From Actinomadura syzygii (GTDB lineage: Bacteria > Actinomycetota > Actinomycetes > Streptosporangiales > Streptosporangiaceae): a DNA stretch of 64,000 nucleotides. This document shows, piece after piece, positions 51,783 through 60,610 of this stretch. The DNA lies in assembly GCF_008085905.1 (NCBI RefSeq), contig NZ_VSFF01000006.1, positions 310,001-374,000 on the forward strand, given 5' to 3'. How positions within the stretch are numbered: the first letter of the stretch is position 1; each line of letters opens with the position of its first letter. The notes beneath the pieces are model-generated. The model saw only the letters and a program-made list of their open reading frames with translations. It did not search any database and was not told where the DNA came from. The position numbers were made by a program, and so were the translations under genes.

Positions 51783-51822
51783 ATTGTGCGGGGGGCCGCG
51801 ATCGGGCGGCCCCCCGCACAAT
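51783..51822 (+). terminator. Terminator after the MFS gene
   Basis: Perfect 16-base arms at 51783-51798 and 51807-51822 close an eight-base loop, starting 12 bases after the stop; TCATTATC follows. Confidence 0.85.
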
Positions 51823-51968
51823 TCATTATCGGACCGAAGTATTGAAGCGCCAATGAAATAGAGCTTTTGGCAGGTTTTGAGGTTATTACGACGCGCCTCA
51901 GAAACGGCGGCTGATAGGTCTGGCGACGAGGCGGTTTTCAACCGAGACGCGAAAGGACGGACCCCGCC

Positions 51969-53078
51969 ATGACCGAGACCAGCCCATTCCCGCCGCCGAG
52001 ACGCGACCTGTGCGGGGCCATGCAGGTGCACCGCAGGCTCCTGAACGAGAGCATGACCTACCGGGCGCAGCGGCAGCGGATCGAAAACCGGGCGCTCATG
52101 TACGAGACCGGACGGCGCAGCGCCGCGCGCCGCGGGGTGGTGACGTTCCCCGTCGTCGTCCACGTCGTCTACAACGACGCGGGCCAGAACATCGACGGCG
52201 CGCAGATCGCCAGCCAGATCGACGTCCTCAACCGCGACTACCGGGCGGCCAACCCCGACGTGTCGAAGGTGCCGGACGTGTGGCGCTCGCTCGTCGTCGA
52301 CAACGAATGCCAGTTCGCCCTCGCCACGACCGACCCGCTCGGCAAGCCCACGGACGGGATCGTCCGGGTCAAGACCGACCAGACGAGCTTCGACGCCAAC
52401 GACGGGGTGAAGGCCGCTGCGACCGGTGGGTCCGACCCATGGCCGACCGACCAGTACCTCAACATCTGGGTGTGCCGGTTGGGCGGCGGCCTGCTCGGCT
52501 ACGCGCAGTTCCCGGGCGGACCGCCGCAGACGGACGGCGTCGTCATCCTGGACACGGCTTTCGGGACGACCGGCACCGCCGCGCCCCCCTACGACGGGGG
52601 ACGCACCGCCACCCACGAGATCGGCCACTGGCTCGACCTCTTCCACATCTGGGGCGACGACGACGGCGCGTGCACCAACGACGACCGCGTCGCCGACACG
52701 CCGAACCAGGCGGACTCCAACACCGGCAAGCCGAAGTTCCCGCACGTCACCTGCGACAACGGGCCGAACGGCGACATGTTCGTGAACTACATGGACTACG
52801 TCGACGACGACACCATGTTCATGTTCACCAAGGGGCAGGGCGAGCGGATCAACGCGTGCCTGGACGGTCCGCGCGCCTCGTTCGTCGTCGCGCACCAGGC
52901 CGCGGCCACGCCCGCGCCCGCCGCCGCGTCCGCGCCCGGCGCGAAGGAGCCCGCCGGGGTTCCCGGGCAGAACGGCGACGTCGAGAAGCTCCTGTACGAC
53001 TCCGAGCGCCTGACCAGGGAGGTCCTCACCGACATCCAGAACATGCTGGGGCTCGTCGGCCACGGCTCCGGCTCGTGA
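51969..53078 (+). CDS. M43 (pappalysin-like) metalloprotease without signal peptide
   Basis: The 369-residue protein has a metzincin zinc motif HEIGHWLDLFHIWGD (His216, Glu217, His220, His226; the usual Gly of HxxGxxH is Asp, as in other bacterial M43 members) and a Met-turn VNYMDYVDDD. The preceding FPVVVHVVYND, then LNIWVCRLGGGLLGYAQFPGG, also fits the family. Unlike most relatives it starts MTETSPFPPPRRDLCG with no signal peptide or membrane segment, so it is cytoplasmic or exported by another route. A Pro/Ala-rich tail follows the domain. Its stop lies in the 17-base repeats that link it to the next gene. Confidence 0.85.
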   Translation: MTETSPFPPPRRDLCGAMQVHRRLLNESMTYRAQRQRIENRALMYETGRRSAARRGVVTFPVVVHVVYNDAGQNIDGAQIASQIDVLNRDYRAANPDVSKVPDVWRSLVVDNECQFALATTDPLGKPTDGIVRVKTDQTSFDANDGVKAAATGGSDPWPTDQYLNIWVCRLGGGLLGYAQFPGGPPQTDGVVILDTAFGTTGTAAPPYDGGRTATHEIGHWLDLFHIWGDDDGACTNDDRVADTPNQADSNTGKPKFPHVTCDNGPNGDMFVNYMDYVDDDTMFMFTKGQGERINACLDGPRASFVVAHQAAATPAPAAASAPGAKEPAGVPGQNGDVEKLLYDSERLTREVLTDIQNMLGLVGHGSGS

Positions 53079-53112
53079 ACGGCTCCGGCTCGTGAACGGC
53101 TCCGGCTCGTGA
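53062..53112 (+). repeat. Three tandem 17-base units carrying GTGA overlaps
   Basis: ACGGCTCCGGCTCGTGA occurs at 53062-53078, 53079-53095 and 53096-53112. Each copy ends in GTGA, giving a stop and a start overlapped by three bases. Because 17 is not a multiple of three, each GTG opens a new frame: the first two read a six-residue peptide (MNGSGS) that stops in the next copy, and the third opens the 108-residue gene. Confidence 0.85.
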
Positions 53113-53435
53113 ACGGGGCGCCGCCGGACGTGACCGGCGCCTGGATCCACGCCTTCGAGGAGGACACCGAGGAGGCCGCCGTGTACCGGCCCGCCGACCA
53201 CCCGTTCCGTCCGGCGCGGCGGCCCCGGCGCCGCATCGAGTTCCACGCGGACGGCACGTTCGCCGAGTACCGTCCCGGTCCGGACGACCGTCCGCGCGAG
53301 GTGCGGGGCCGCTGGGAGCGGCACGGCCCCGACCGGATCGCCGTCGCGTTCCCGGCCGGACGGGGCGCGCCGTACGGCATCACCGTCCTGTCCAGGACGG
53401 CCGACCGGCTCGTGATCGCCAAGCCCGCCGGGTGA
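53109..53435 (+). CDS. Small hypothetical protein, lipocalin-like pattern
   Basis: The 108-residue protein starts at the GTG of the third 17-base repeat and reads VTGAWIHAFEEDTEEAAVYRP, then RIEFHADGTFAEYRPGPDDRPREVRGRWERHGPDRIAVAF. That is an antiparallel beta pattern like small lipocalin-like or META-type domains. No signal peptide is present. Translation probably depends on readthrough or re-initiation from the upstream protease through the GTGA chain, as no separate ribosome binding site is evident. The function is unknown; an inhibitor or partner of the M43 protease is one possibility. Confidence 0.6.
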   Translation: MNGAPPDVTGAWIHAFEEDTEEAAVYRPADHPFRPARRPRRRIEFHADGTFAEYRPGPDDRPREVRGRWERHGPDRIAVAFPAGRGAPYGITVLSRTADRLVIAKPAG

Positions 53436-53575
53436 CCGAACGGCGGCGGACCATTACCGGTTATGGCCAACTACGGGAAAGTGGCTGTACGGGTCGCGGT
53501 GTTACTGCGACCGTCGAGATGTGCGAGGGCGGCGCGTTCGGGGCCGCCGCCCCGACGAACGCGAGGGTGGCTGCG

Positions 53576-54583
53576 ATGCCGATAGACGGTTATGGCGTGC
53601 TCAAAGGGGCGGTCGCCGACCGGCGTATCGAAACGACCGATACGCCGCATTATCAGATTCATCTGAAGGCCGGGGAAACCGATTTCCGCTGCGCGGTGAA
53701 CATCCGCTCGCAGACCTCCCCGCCCGACCTCCTCTACCTGGCCGTCGACGACTTCAGGCATCCGGTCACCGATGCCGTCGCCGGGCTGGCGGACGGCTTC
53801 ACCGCGCTCGACAGCAAGCCGGGCGGGGCGGCGCTCGACTTCGTCCGGGCGAACCTGTTCGACCGGGCGGCGATGCGTCCCGCGCCGACGAGCCTGCCCG
53901 GCCCCGACAACGATCTCGGGGAGTTCCTCGACCACCACGTCCAGAAGGCCCTGAGCGACCCGGACGCCCGCGTGTTCGCGTTCGGGCAGCGCTGGGGCCC
54001 GGAGGACAAGCGCGACAAGATCTTCGGGTTCGCGCCGGGGAACGGCGTCCACGACATCCACATGAACCAGGGCAACACCGGACGGTTCACAGCCGACGAC
54101 GGCGTCTGGCAGGACGGCGGCCTCCTCATCCGGCTGTCGTCGGGACGCTGGATCGCGCTGTTCCTGGCGTTCGGGTCGCAGTCGTGGCACACCGACGACA
54201 CCACCGGGCACACGATCCCCGACACCGGCGAGCCCGGCCCGGCCCCCGGCCCGGGCTCGCCCGACAGCCTGGTGCGGATCGTCGGCGCGCTGGTGAACCC
54301 GGTCGGCCCCGCGCCCGAGCACGAGACCGTCACGCTGCTGAACGCGTCGCCGGGACGGATCGTCCTCGACGGCTGGTCGATCGCCGACCGGTTGAAGAAC
54401 CGGCTGCCGCTGTCCGGGACGGTCGAGCCGGGCGCGGCGCTCGCCGTGCCGCTCGCGCCTCCCGTCCAGCTGGGCAACGGCGGCGGCGCGATCACGCTGC
54501 TGAACGCGGACGGCCTCAAGGTGGACGGCGTCGCCTACACGCGGGAGCAGGCGTCCCGCGAAGGCTGGACCCTGGTGTTCTAG
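53576..54583 (+). CDS. DUF2278 protein with C-terminal lamin-tail domain
   Basis: The 335-residue protein begins MPIDGYGVLKGAVADRRIETTDTPHYQIHLKA, the DUF2278 pattern, and continues through SPPDLLYLAVDDFRHP and FFGQRWGPEDK-like segments to about residue 220. A Pro/Gly linker (DTGEPGPAPGPGSP) leads to a lamin-tail-like domain (VRIVGALVNPVGPAPEHETVTLLNASPGRIVLDGWSIADR). An in-frame GTG at 53432 overlaps the previous stop but would add 48 residues unlike the family, so I use 53576, which has GAGGGTGG upstream. The role is unknown. Confidence 0.78.
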   Translation: MPIDGYGVLKGAVADRRIETTDTPHYQIHLKAGETDFRCAVNIRSQTSPPDLLYLAVDDFRHPVTDAVAGLADGFTALDSKPGGAALDFVRANLFDRAAMRPAPTSLPGPDNDLGEFLDHHVQKALSDPDARVFAFGQRWGPEDKRDKIFGFAPGNGVHDIHMNQGNTGRFTADDGVWQDGGLLIRLSSGRWIALFLAFGSQSWHTDDTTGHTIPDTGEPGPAPGPGSPDSLVRIVGALVNPVGPAPEHETVTLLNASPGRIVLDGWSIADRLKNRLPLSGTVEPGAALAVPLAPPVQLGNGGGAITLLNADGLKVDGVAYTREQASREGWTLVF

Positions 54584-54615
54584 GAGACGGTCAGGTCTTC
54601 TAGGAGACGGTCAGG
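54578..54615 (+). repeat. Direct repeat at the end of the DUF2278 gene
   Basis: TTCTAGGAGACGGTCAGG occurs at 54578-54595 and again at 54598-54615, duplicating the stop codon and adjacent bases. It resembles other short duplications at gene ends in this window. Confidence 0.75.
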
Positions 54616-54626
54616 GCGGCTGAGGG

Positions 54627-55784
54627 TCAGGGCGGCGGGGCCCGGCCCGTCGCGGACGCGGGCGCGGCCGGCGCGGGCCGCGGCGGCGACAGCGTGGCGG
54701 GCACGGGCTCGCGCACGCTGTCCAGCACGGCCTGCCCCTGCCGGTCGACCCACCGGGTGAACAGTTCCTGCGAGTATCCGAGGACGACCGCCCAGGCGAT
54801 GATCTGCGCCGACGAGTCGAGCGCGCTGAGCCCCGGCACGAACGAGCCGCGCATCAGCAGCAGCCCGAGCACGGCGGTGAGGGCCCCGGTCGGGAGCTTG
54901 AGCATGGCGAGCGCGACCGGGATGCCGAACGCGGTGGACGTCCCGCGGATCTTGCGCAGCGCGGTCGCCGCCGCGATCCCGGCCGCGACGATCCCGACGA
55001 TCTCGACCACGACGTAGTCGGCCCACCCGGCGGTCTGCCGGGTGGCCGCCGCGACGTCGGCCTGCGGGACGTCCATCCGGGAGCCCACCGGGCAGACGAC
55101 GCTGACCTCGCCCTTCGAGCCGGGCGCCGACACGGGGAAGAAGCACAGCGGGACGGCCGAGTCCCGCCACGCCGTGAGTACCCCGATGACGACCACGAGC
55201 AGGAACAGGAAGACCGTGATCCAGTGGACGATCCGCACGAAGCTGTTGGCGCGCAGCTTCTCCCGGAGCGCGGCCTGCCGCGCCGCCGACACCGACGCGA
55301 CCAGGGTGACGAGCTGGTCCGCGGACAGCCGCGCGGGACGCCCGGTGACCTGCGCCTTCCGCACCCGGACGGCGATCTGCTCGACCACGGCCCGGTTCTC
55401 GTCGGTCGGCACCAGGTACTGCTTGACCGTGGCGATCATGGCGGGCAGGTAGCACTGGAGCTCCCTCGGCGACAGCGTCCGCATCCACAGGGAGCGCCCG
55501 GAGTTCAGGTGGAGCTGGGCGCTCGTCACGTGCGACGCCGTGTGGCATCTGCGGTGCCCGTCGAACGCGATGATCTGCGACGCCTCGTCGAGGGCCTCGT
55601 CGGCGCCGCGCAGCAGCTCGGCGTCCTGTCCGGACACCTTGCCGTTGTTCTTGCGGGCGGCGACGAGGACGTCCATCTCGCGGATGCCCGCGCGCACCTC
55701 CTCGCAGAGCACCCAGGAGCCCCGCTCGCGCAGCCGCTCCCGGAGCCGCGCGGCGCCGGGGATCCAGTCGGTCCAGCGGCTCAT
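54627..55784 (-). CDS. Hypothetical membrane protein with four C-terminal helices
   Basis: The 385-residue protein has a charged, helical N-terminal half (residues 1-180) and hydrophobic segments at about 185-205, 256-276, 287-310 and 325-343, then a Pro/Ala-rich tail. Cys residues in the first extracellular loop (CFFP, then VVCPVG) may form a disulfide. No family is recognised. It lies upstream of, and on the same strand as, no close partner: the peptidoglycan-binding-like gene ends 21 bases before its start codon region. Confidence 0.6.
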   Translation of the reverse strand: MSRWTDWIPGAARLRERLRERGSWVLCEEVRAGIREMDVLVAARKNNGKVSGQDAELLRGADEALDEASQIIAFDGHRRCHTASHVTSAQLHLNSGRSLWMRTLSPRELQCYLPAMIATVKQYLVPTDENRAVVEQIAVRVRKAQVTGRPARLSADQLVTLVASVSAARQAALREKLRANSFVRIVHWITVFLFLLVVVIGVLTAWRDSAVPLCFFPVSAPGSKGEVSVVCPVGSRMDVPQADVAAATRQTAGWADYVVVEIVGIVAAGIAAATALRKIRGTSTAFGIPVALAMLKLPTGALTAVLGLLLMRGSFVPGLSALDSSAQIIAWAVVLGYSQELFTRWVDRQGQAVLDSVREPVPATLSPPRPAPAAPASATGRAPPP

Positions 55785-55805
55785 CCGGCCTCCCGGCCGT
55801 CGGGG

Positions 55806-56279
55806 CTAGGCGGGGGCCTCTTCGCGCCAGGCGGCGTCCCAGGTCTGGTAGTCGACGTTGCCCGTCACCGGCAGGCCGTAGGCGGCCTGGAGCGCCTTGC
55901 AGGCGGCGGCGGACTCCTCGTCGAAGGAGCTGTCGACGTGCTTGATCGGCCAGCCGCGGTTGTCCGCCTGCTCCTCCCAGACGGCGACGGCGTCGCCGTA
56001 GGAGCCGACGTGCAGGACCTCGGCCGGGGCCTGCGGGGCGAGCGTGCTCGGGGCCTCCCAGGCGGCGCGCCAGGTGATCGGGCCGACGATGCCGTCCGGC
56101 TCAAGCCGGTGCTCGCGCTGGAAGTTCACGCAGATCCGCTCGCTGATCGGGCCGTACTTCCCGTCCGGGACGAGGTTCCAGCCGCGGTTCTTCAGCTGCT
56201 GCTGCCACTGCCGGACGGTCGCGCCGCTCGTGATCGGCGGGTACTTCATCTCCGGGGGCTGGAACGGTGGGGCCGGCAT
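55806..56279 (-). CDS. Protein with two peptidoglycan-binding-like (PG_binding_1) repeats
   Basis: The 157-residue protein contains two helical repeats: VRQWQQQLKNRGWNLVPDGKYGPISERICVNFQREHRLEPDGIVGPITW (about 22-70) and a weaker one, VAVWEEQADNRGWPI, then ACKALQAAYGLPVTGNVDYQTW (about 95-150). These match the PG_binding_1 fold. No signal peptide is seen. The start MPAPPF follows GAGGAGAT. It probably binds cell-wall material or an intracellular mimic; a link to the membrane protein downstream is possible because the genes are 21 bases apart. Confidence 0.75.
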   Translation of the reverse strand: MPAPPFQPPEMKYPPITSGATVRQWQQQLKNRGWNLVPDGKYGPISERICVNFQREHRLEPDGIVGPITWRAAWEAPSTLAPQAPAEVLHVGSYGDAVAVWEEQADNRGWPIKHVDSSFDEESAAACKALQAAYGLPVTGNVDYQTWDAAWREEAPA

Positions 56280-56413
56280 GGTGATCTCCTCTCTCGCGCA
56301 TTTCCTCCAGTCAAACAAAGCGATTTAGGAAAAGACCACCAAGGGACCGTAGGTCGTCGACAGGGTTGCGCCCATAGGCCCGGCGTGTCTCCATGGCAGG
56401 CAAACCGGCGCGG

Positions 56414-57742
56414 CTACGCGGGGACGGCTGCGAGGGCGTCGCCGATGATCCAGCCCATTCCGAAGGCGGACAGGAGGCCGTTGCCGGAAAGGTAGCCGTC
56501 CGAATGGGGCCCGGCGAGGCCGCAGGCGGTCCCGCCGCCCGCGTAAAGGCCGGGGATCGGCTCGCCTTCGGCGTTCAGCACGCGCCCGGACGGGTCGATC
56601 ACCAGTCCGCCCTGGGTGGTGAGGAGGCCGTGGGTGACCCAGGCGAAATGGTAGGGCGCGGTGAGGGAGCGGCGGCCCGGAAGCGGCGTCAGGGCGCGCT
56701 CGGTCGCCGCCGTCGTCAGGCTTAGGGAACCGGCGAGTGCCTCAATGGTCGGACGGTCCTGAATGGCCCCCGCGGCGAGGCATTCGCGCATCATCTCGGA
56801 TTCGCGGGTGGCGGCCATGGCGGTGGCGTCCCAGACCATCGCGGCGCGCTCGCCCGGCTGGTGCCGCAGCACTCCCGCCATGGACGAATAGCCCTTCGAC
56901 TCCTCGTCCACGAAACGCTCGCCGTCGCGGTTGACCAGGACGGCGCCGTTGAACGGCAGCGCCGGGGACACGCGGGTCCCGTGGCCGACGACGACCAGTC
57001 CGGAACGCAGTCCGGCTCCCATGTTCCGCAGTTGCCCGCCGAGGCGCAGCGCCCAGGCGAGCGCGTCTCCGGTGGACGTGGACACTCCGCCGTAGAAAGG
57101 CGTCCCAAGGTGCGGGAGGTGTTCTTCGACCAACGCCGGGGCGTTCGCGAAACCGTCGGACGCGAGGACTACCGCGTCGGCCTTGACGCGCTGGAGAGAG
57201 CCGTTCTGCGAGACGACGACGCCGACCGCCCGGCCCTCGTGCGACACGAGGTTCACGACGGGCGCCTCGTCGACGAAGGCGACATTGTCGTGGGTTTCGA
57301 GAACGGCGCGCAGGTGGCGCATGAGCCGGGCGCCGCCGAGCCGTCCGGTGTCGGTGTGCAGCCGCCGCGCGGTCATTCCGGCGCGGGGCATGTCGGTGCC
57401 GAGTTCGATGGGGTATCCGGTGTCGGCGATCCATTCCACGAGGTCCGCGGCGGCGGCGCAGAGCGCTTCCACCACCGGACGCCATTCCTCGTCGCCGCTC
57501 GCGCGCAGAATGTCGTCGGCGTGCTGCTTCGGGGAATCCTCGATGCCCGCCGCCGCCTGCCAGCGGGTGCCTCCGGCTGCGAGCGAACCCGAGGAGATGG
57601 CGGCGTTGCAGCCCTCGCGCGTGGACTTCTCGAATACGGCGACGAGACGGCCGGGATCGCGCGCGGCGCGAAGCGCGGTCATCACCCCGCAGGCCCCGCC
57701 GCCGACTACGGCGACATCGACCTCGGTGTCCCAGGCGGTCAC
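56414..57742 (-). CDS. Fumarate-reductase/succinate-dehydrogenase-like flavoprotein (third of three)
   Basis: The 442-residue protein starts at GTG 57742, overlapping the upstream stop (GTGA). It has the FAD motif VAVVGGGACGVMTALRAA and the family's C-terminal GGLVIDPSGRVLNAEGEPIPGLYAGGGTACGLAG, then GYLSGNGLLSAFGMGWI. Such proteins are soluble dehydrogenases or reductases acting on C-C bonds next to a carboxylate or ketone (fumarate reductase, 3-ketosteroid dehydrogenase, tricarballylate dehydrogenase). It is the last gene of the seven-gene operon starting at 63794. Confidence 0.83.
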   Translation of the reverse strand: MTAWDTEVDVAVVGGGACGVMTALRAARDPGRLVAVFEKSTREGCNAAISSGSLAAGGTRWQAAAGIEDSPKQHADDILRASGDEEWRPVVEALCAAAADLVEWIADTGYPIELGTDMPRAGMTARRLHTDTGRLGGARLMRHLRAVLETHDNVAFVDEAPVVNLVSHEGRAVGVVVSQNGSLQRVKADAVVLASDGFANAPALVEEHLPHLGTPFYGGVSTSTGDALAWALRLGGQLRNMGAGLRSGLVVVGHGTRVSPALPFNGAVLVNRDGERFVDEESKGYSSMAGVLRHQPGERAAMVWDATAMAATRESEMMRECLAAGAIQDRPTIEALAGSLSLTTAATERALTPLPGRRSLTAPYHFAWVTHGLLTTQGGLVIDPSGRVLNAEGEPIPGLYAGGGTACGLAGPHSDGYLSGNGLLSAFGMGWIIGDALAAVPA

Positions 57743-58542
57743 GTCAGGGTCCTGTTCGTCCCGTAGAAATCGCGGGCGGCGTCGACGAGCGGGCGCGGCG
57801 GGCGCGCGCCGTAGAAGCCCCGGCGCGCCGGGATCAGACCGGTGCCCCGGAATTGCGCGGCGCGCAGTTCCGCGACCCGGACGCACGTGCCGAGGGAGTC
57901 GAGCACGGGCACGTCGTCGACCCGGGAGACGCCCTGGTCGGCGAGGAACACGTTCAGCGGACCCTCGCCGGGGACGATGACGTTCGCGCCCGCCTCGATC
58001 GCCTTTCGCGCCGCCCACGCGAACGCGTTCAGCAGCGGTTGCGGATCGGCGTAGGCGGCCATGACGTCGGAGAATTCGGCGTCCACCTGGACGATGGGGC
58101 CGACCAGCGAGTCGAGCCGGTAGTCGCGCATGTTCCGGCGGAGCTGCGGTTCGAGGGCGCCGATGAAATTGACGATCCCGATGCGGTCGCCGAGCTGCGC
58201 GGCCATGAGCACGGAGGTCTGGCCGAACGCGACGACGGGGATGTCGACCAGCGTCCGGACCTCCTCGTACGCGGTGTCGGGAATGGTGGCGATGAGGAAG
58301 GCGTCGTAGCCTTCGTCCTCGGCCTGGAGCGCGGCGTGCGCGAACTGCTCCTTGTGCAGCCCGGAGAGGTAGGCGTAGCCGATGTGCGTCCCCGGATAGT
58401 CGGACGGATACGTGCCCGGCTTCATCCCGTGGAATTCGATCTCGGTGTCGGGACGGGCCTGCGAACGCAGGTGCCGGGCCAGCGCGTCGCGGTAATGCGG
58501 GACGTCGTCCAGAACAGTGAACGACTGGTGCCAGATGCGCAT
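57739..58542 (-). CDS. Asp/Glu/hydantoin racemase-fold protein lacking both catalytic cysteines
   Basis: The 267-residue protein has the racemase-superfamily layout (DAFLIATIPDTAYEEVRTLVDIPVVAFGQTS, then GDRIGIVNFIGALEP, then GANVIVPGEGPLNVF). The two loops that carry the catalytic Cys pair in Asp/Glu and hydantoin racemases and in maleate isomerases read IATIPD and VPGEGP, without Cys. Racemisation by the usual two-base mechanism is therefore unlikely. The start ATG at 58542 has GGGAG seven bases upstream; GTG at 58548 would give a GTGA overlap instead. It lies between two flavoprotein genes. Confidence 0.75.
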   Translation of the reverse strand: MRIWHQSFTVLDDVPHYRDALARHLRSQARPDTEIEFHGMKPGTYPSDYPGTHIGYAYLSGLHKEQFAHAALQAEDEGYDAFLIATIPDTAYEEVRTLVDIPVVAFGQTSVLMAAQLGDRIGIVNFIGALEPQLRRNMRDYRLDSLVGPIVQVDAEFSDVMAAYADPQPLLNAFAWAARKAIEAGANVIVPGEGPLNVFLADQGVSRVDDVPVLDSLGTCVRVAELRAAQFRGTGLIPARRGFYGARPPRPLVDAARDFYGTNRTLT

Positions 58543-58544
58543 GC

Positions 58545-59996
58545 TCACGCTCCCGGCGCGAGGGCGGCGGCGTTCGCGCCCGCGATGCGTCCGAACGTCG
58601 CGCCGCGCAGCACGGACGTCGAACCGGTGTAGTTGGAGTAGTACAGCCCGGTCAGTTCCCCGGCCGCGTAGAGGCCGGTCATCGGGCGGCCGTCGCGGTC
58701 GACGACCTCGGCCTCGGCCGTCGTCTTGAGACCGCCGAAGCTGAACACGTTCGCCGCCATTATCGGGTAGGCCGTGAAAGGCCCGTCCGCGATGGGACGG
58801 CTCCAGTTCGACTTCGCGGGAGTGAGCCCACTGGTCGCGAGCCCGTCCGGACGAGTGTGGTCGAACCCGTCCGGCGGCGGGCAGGCCGCGTTGTACTCGG
58901 AAATGGTCGACTCGACTGCCTCGACGGGCAGTTCGAGCCGTAGGGCCAGTTCGCCGATGGTGTCGGCGGTGACGGGCGCGATGTCGGTGCGGACGCCCGC
59001 CATCAGGTTCGGGACCGCCGTTCCCCGCCGGTCGAGAATGACCCAGGCGATCCCTTCGGGCTGGGCCTGGATGGCGCGGGTCGTCCGCTCGTACCAGGCG
59101 TCGACGGTGCCGCGCGCCTCGTCCACGAAACGGCGCCCGTCCTTGTTGACCAGCACGCCGTAGGGGAAGCAGAAGACGGCGGCCTCGGGCTCGCCGCTGC
59201 GCGGGTCGACCGGCTCGGCGTGGAAGAGGGCGAAGTTCCCGGCGGTGGCGGCGCCGAGCGCGAGCGCCATTTCCAGCCCCTCGCCCTTGTTGTAGTTCCC
59301 GCCCTTCGCGACCGGGCGGCAGGTCAGCGCCCGGTCGCCGTGATAGCGGGCCATCAGTTCGAAATTCCCCTGGTAGCCGCCGCTGGCCAACACGACCGCG
59401 CCTTCGAACGTGACGGGCCCGTCCGGCGTGTGCGCGACGACGCCGTTGATGCCCTCTTCGGAGAAGGTGAGCCGCCGTGCGGTCGTCTCGAAATGGAACT
59501 CCACGCCGAGGCCGCGAGCGGCCTTGCCCATCGTCTCCACGATGGCGAGCCCGCCGCCGACCGGCGCCATTCGCGTGGTCGACTGGGTGAGGAACGGGGT
59601 CGGCATGAAATCGAACCGCACACCGTGCCCGGACATCCAGCGCAGCGTCGGCGGCGCCTTCTCCGCCAGCGCCGCGACGTATTCCGGGTCGACGGTGTGG
59701 GTGGCGCGATAAAGCGCGCTCTGCCGACGCGGCGGAAGGGCGGCGTCATTGACGATGGACGGATCCGGGTGCCCCATGAAGTCGTCCACGAGGGCGTCGG
59801 CGAAGCCGTCCGCTACCTCGTCCAGCGACTTCATGCGCAGGAACGCCTCGGTGTAGCGGGTGTTGCCGCCGGTCTCGGCCTCCGGCGAGCGTTCCAGGAC
59901 CGCGACGCGGGCGCCGTTCTCGGCGGCGGAGACGGCGGCCGAAAGGCCCGCGACGCCGCCGCCGACAACGACGACGTCATAACGGTGACTCTGCAA
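58545..59996 (-). CDS. FAD-dependent dehydrogenase, tricarballylate dehydrogenase (TcuA)-like
   Basis: The 483-residue flavoprotein begins VVVVGGGVAGLSAAVSAAENGARVAVLERSPEAETGGNTRYTEAFLR, very like TcuA. Later it has ASGGYQGNFELM, NKDGRRFVDEARG and the family's GLYAAGELTGLYYSNYTGSTSVLRGATFGRIAG. The start is TTG with GAGGAG six bases upstream. It would oxidise a tricarboxylate-like or other saturated acid to the unsaturated acid (or reduce the reverse). A 12-base gap separates it from the isochorismatase-like gene. Confidence 0.85.
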   Translation of the reverse strand: MQSHRYDVVVVGGGVAGLSAAVSAAENGARVAVLERSPEAETGGNTRYTEAFLRMKSLDEVADGFADALVDDFMGHPDPSIVNDAALPPRRQSALYRATHTVDPEYVAALAEKAPPTLRWMSGHGVRFDFMPTPFLTQSTTRMAPVGGGLAIVETMGKAARGLGVEFHFETTARRLTFSEEGINGVVAHTPDGPVTFEGAVVLASGGYQGNFELMARYHGDRALTCRPVAKGGNYNKGEGLEMALALGAATAGNFALFHAEPVDPRSGEPEAAVFCFPYGVLVNKDGRRFVDEARGTVDAWYERTTRAIQAQPEGIAWVILDRRGTAVPNLMAGVRTDIAPVTADTIGELALRLELPVEAVESTISEYNAACPPPDGFDHTRPDGLATSGLTPAKSNWSRPIADGPFTAYPIMAANVFSFGGLKTTAEAEVVDRDGRPMTGLYAAGELTGLYYSNYTGSTSVLRGATFGRIAGANAAALAPGA

Positions 59997-60008
59997 AGCC
60001 GTCTCCTC

Positions 60009-60599
60009 TCAGAATTCCAGCTCTGCGGAACCGGCCACGGAACCGAAGAGCGGCAGCATGTTCGTCACGGAGAACTCGTGGAAATCGGGGCGGAAGGAGG
60101 CGCACATGTCCTCGACCACCGTCACCTGGAGTCCGGAGTCGGAGGCGTGCCGCGCCGCCGACTCGACCACCAGGTTCGTCGCGACGCCGCCGAGTACGAC
60201 CTCCGTCACGCCTTCGGCGGCGAGCATCTCGCGCAGCGGCGTCCCGACGAACGGGTCGACGCAGCCCTTGTCGATCACCGGCTCACCCGGCTGCGGCGCG
60301 AGCGCCTTCACGATCTGCGCCTCCGGCGAGTCGGCGAGCATCGCGCGCTGCCCCTCGTACGGGTCGAAGCGCGGCAGCCGGTTCGTGCGCAGCTTGTAGG
60401 ACGGGTCGAACGCCAGCCGGACGTGCACGACGAGAGTCCCGGCGGCGCGGGCGGCGGTCAGCACCCGCTCCGCCGTCGCGAGGACGCCGCGTTCGGCGAT
60501 CTGCGCGGCGAGCGGCGGCATCCGCAGGTGCGGGCCCTCCTCACACAGCGCGACCTGGTAGTCGAGCATGAGCAGGGCCTTCTTGGCGGCGGCGGTCAT
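60009..60599 (-). CDS. Isochorismatase-like hydrolase lacking the usual Cys nucleophile
   Basis: The 196-residue protein has the family fold: LLMLDYQVALCEEG with the catalytic Asp, VIDKGCVDPFVGTPL with the Lys, and LGGVATNLVVESAARHASDSG. In cysteine hydrolases the last motif has Cys where this protein has Val (TNLVV). It may resemble isochorismatases that lack Cys, or have another mechanism. ATG 60599 has GGAG upstream. An alternative GTG at 60662 overlaps the SDR stop (GTGA) and would add a repetitive TDPTDP segment encoded by the 9-base repeats. Confidence 0.8.
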   Translation of the reverse strand: MTAAAKKALLMLDYQVALCEEGPHLRMPPLAAQIAERGVLATAERVLTAARAAGTLVVHVRLAFDPSYKLRTNRLPRFDPYEGQRAMLADSPEAQIVKALAPQPGEPVIDKGCVDPFVGTPLREMLAAEGVTEVVLGGVATNLVVESAARHASDSGLQVTVVEDMCASFRPDFHEFSVTNMLPLFGSVAGSAELEF

Positions 60600-60610
60600 T
60601 GAAGTCTCCT

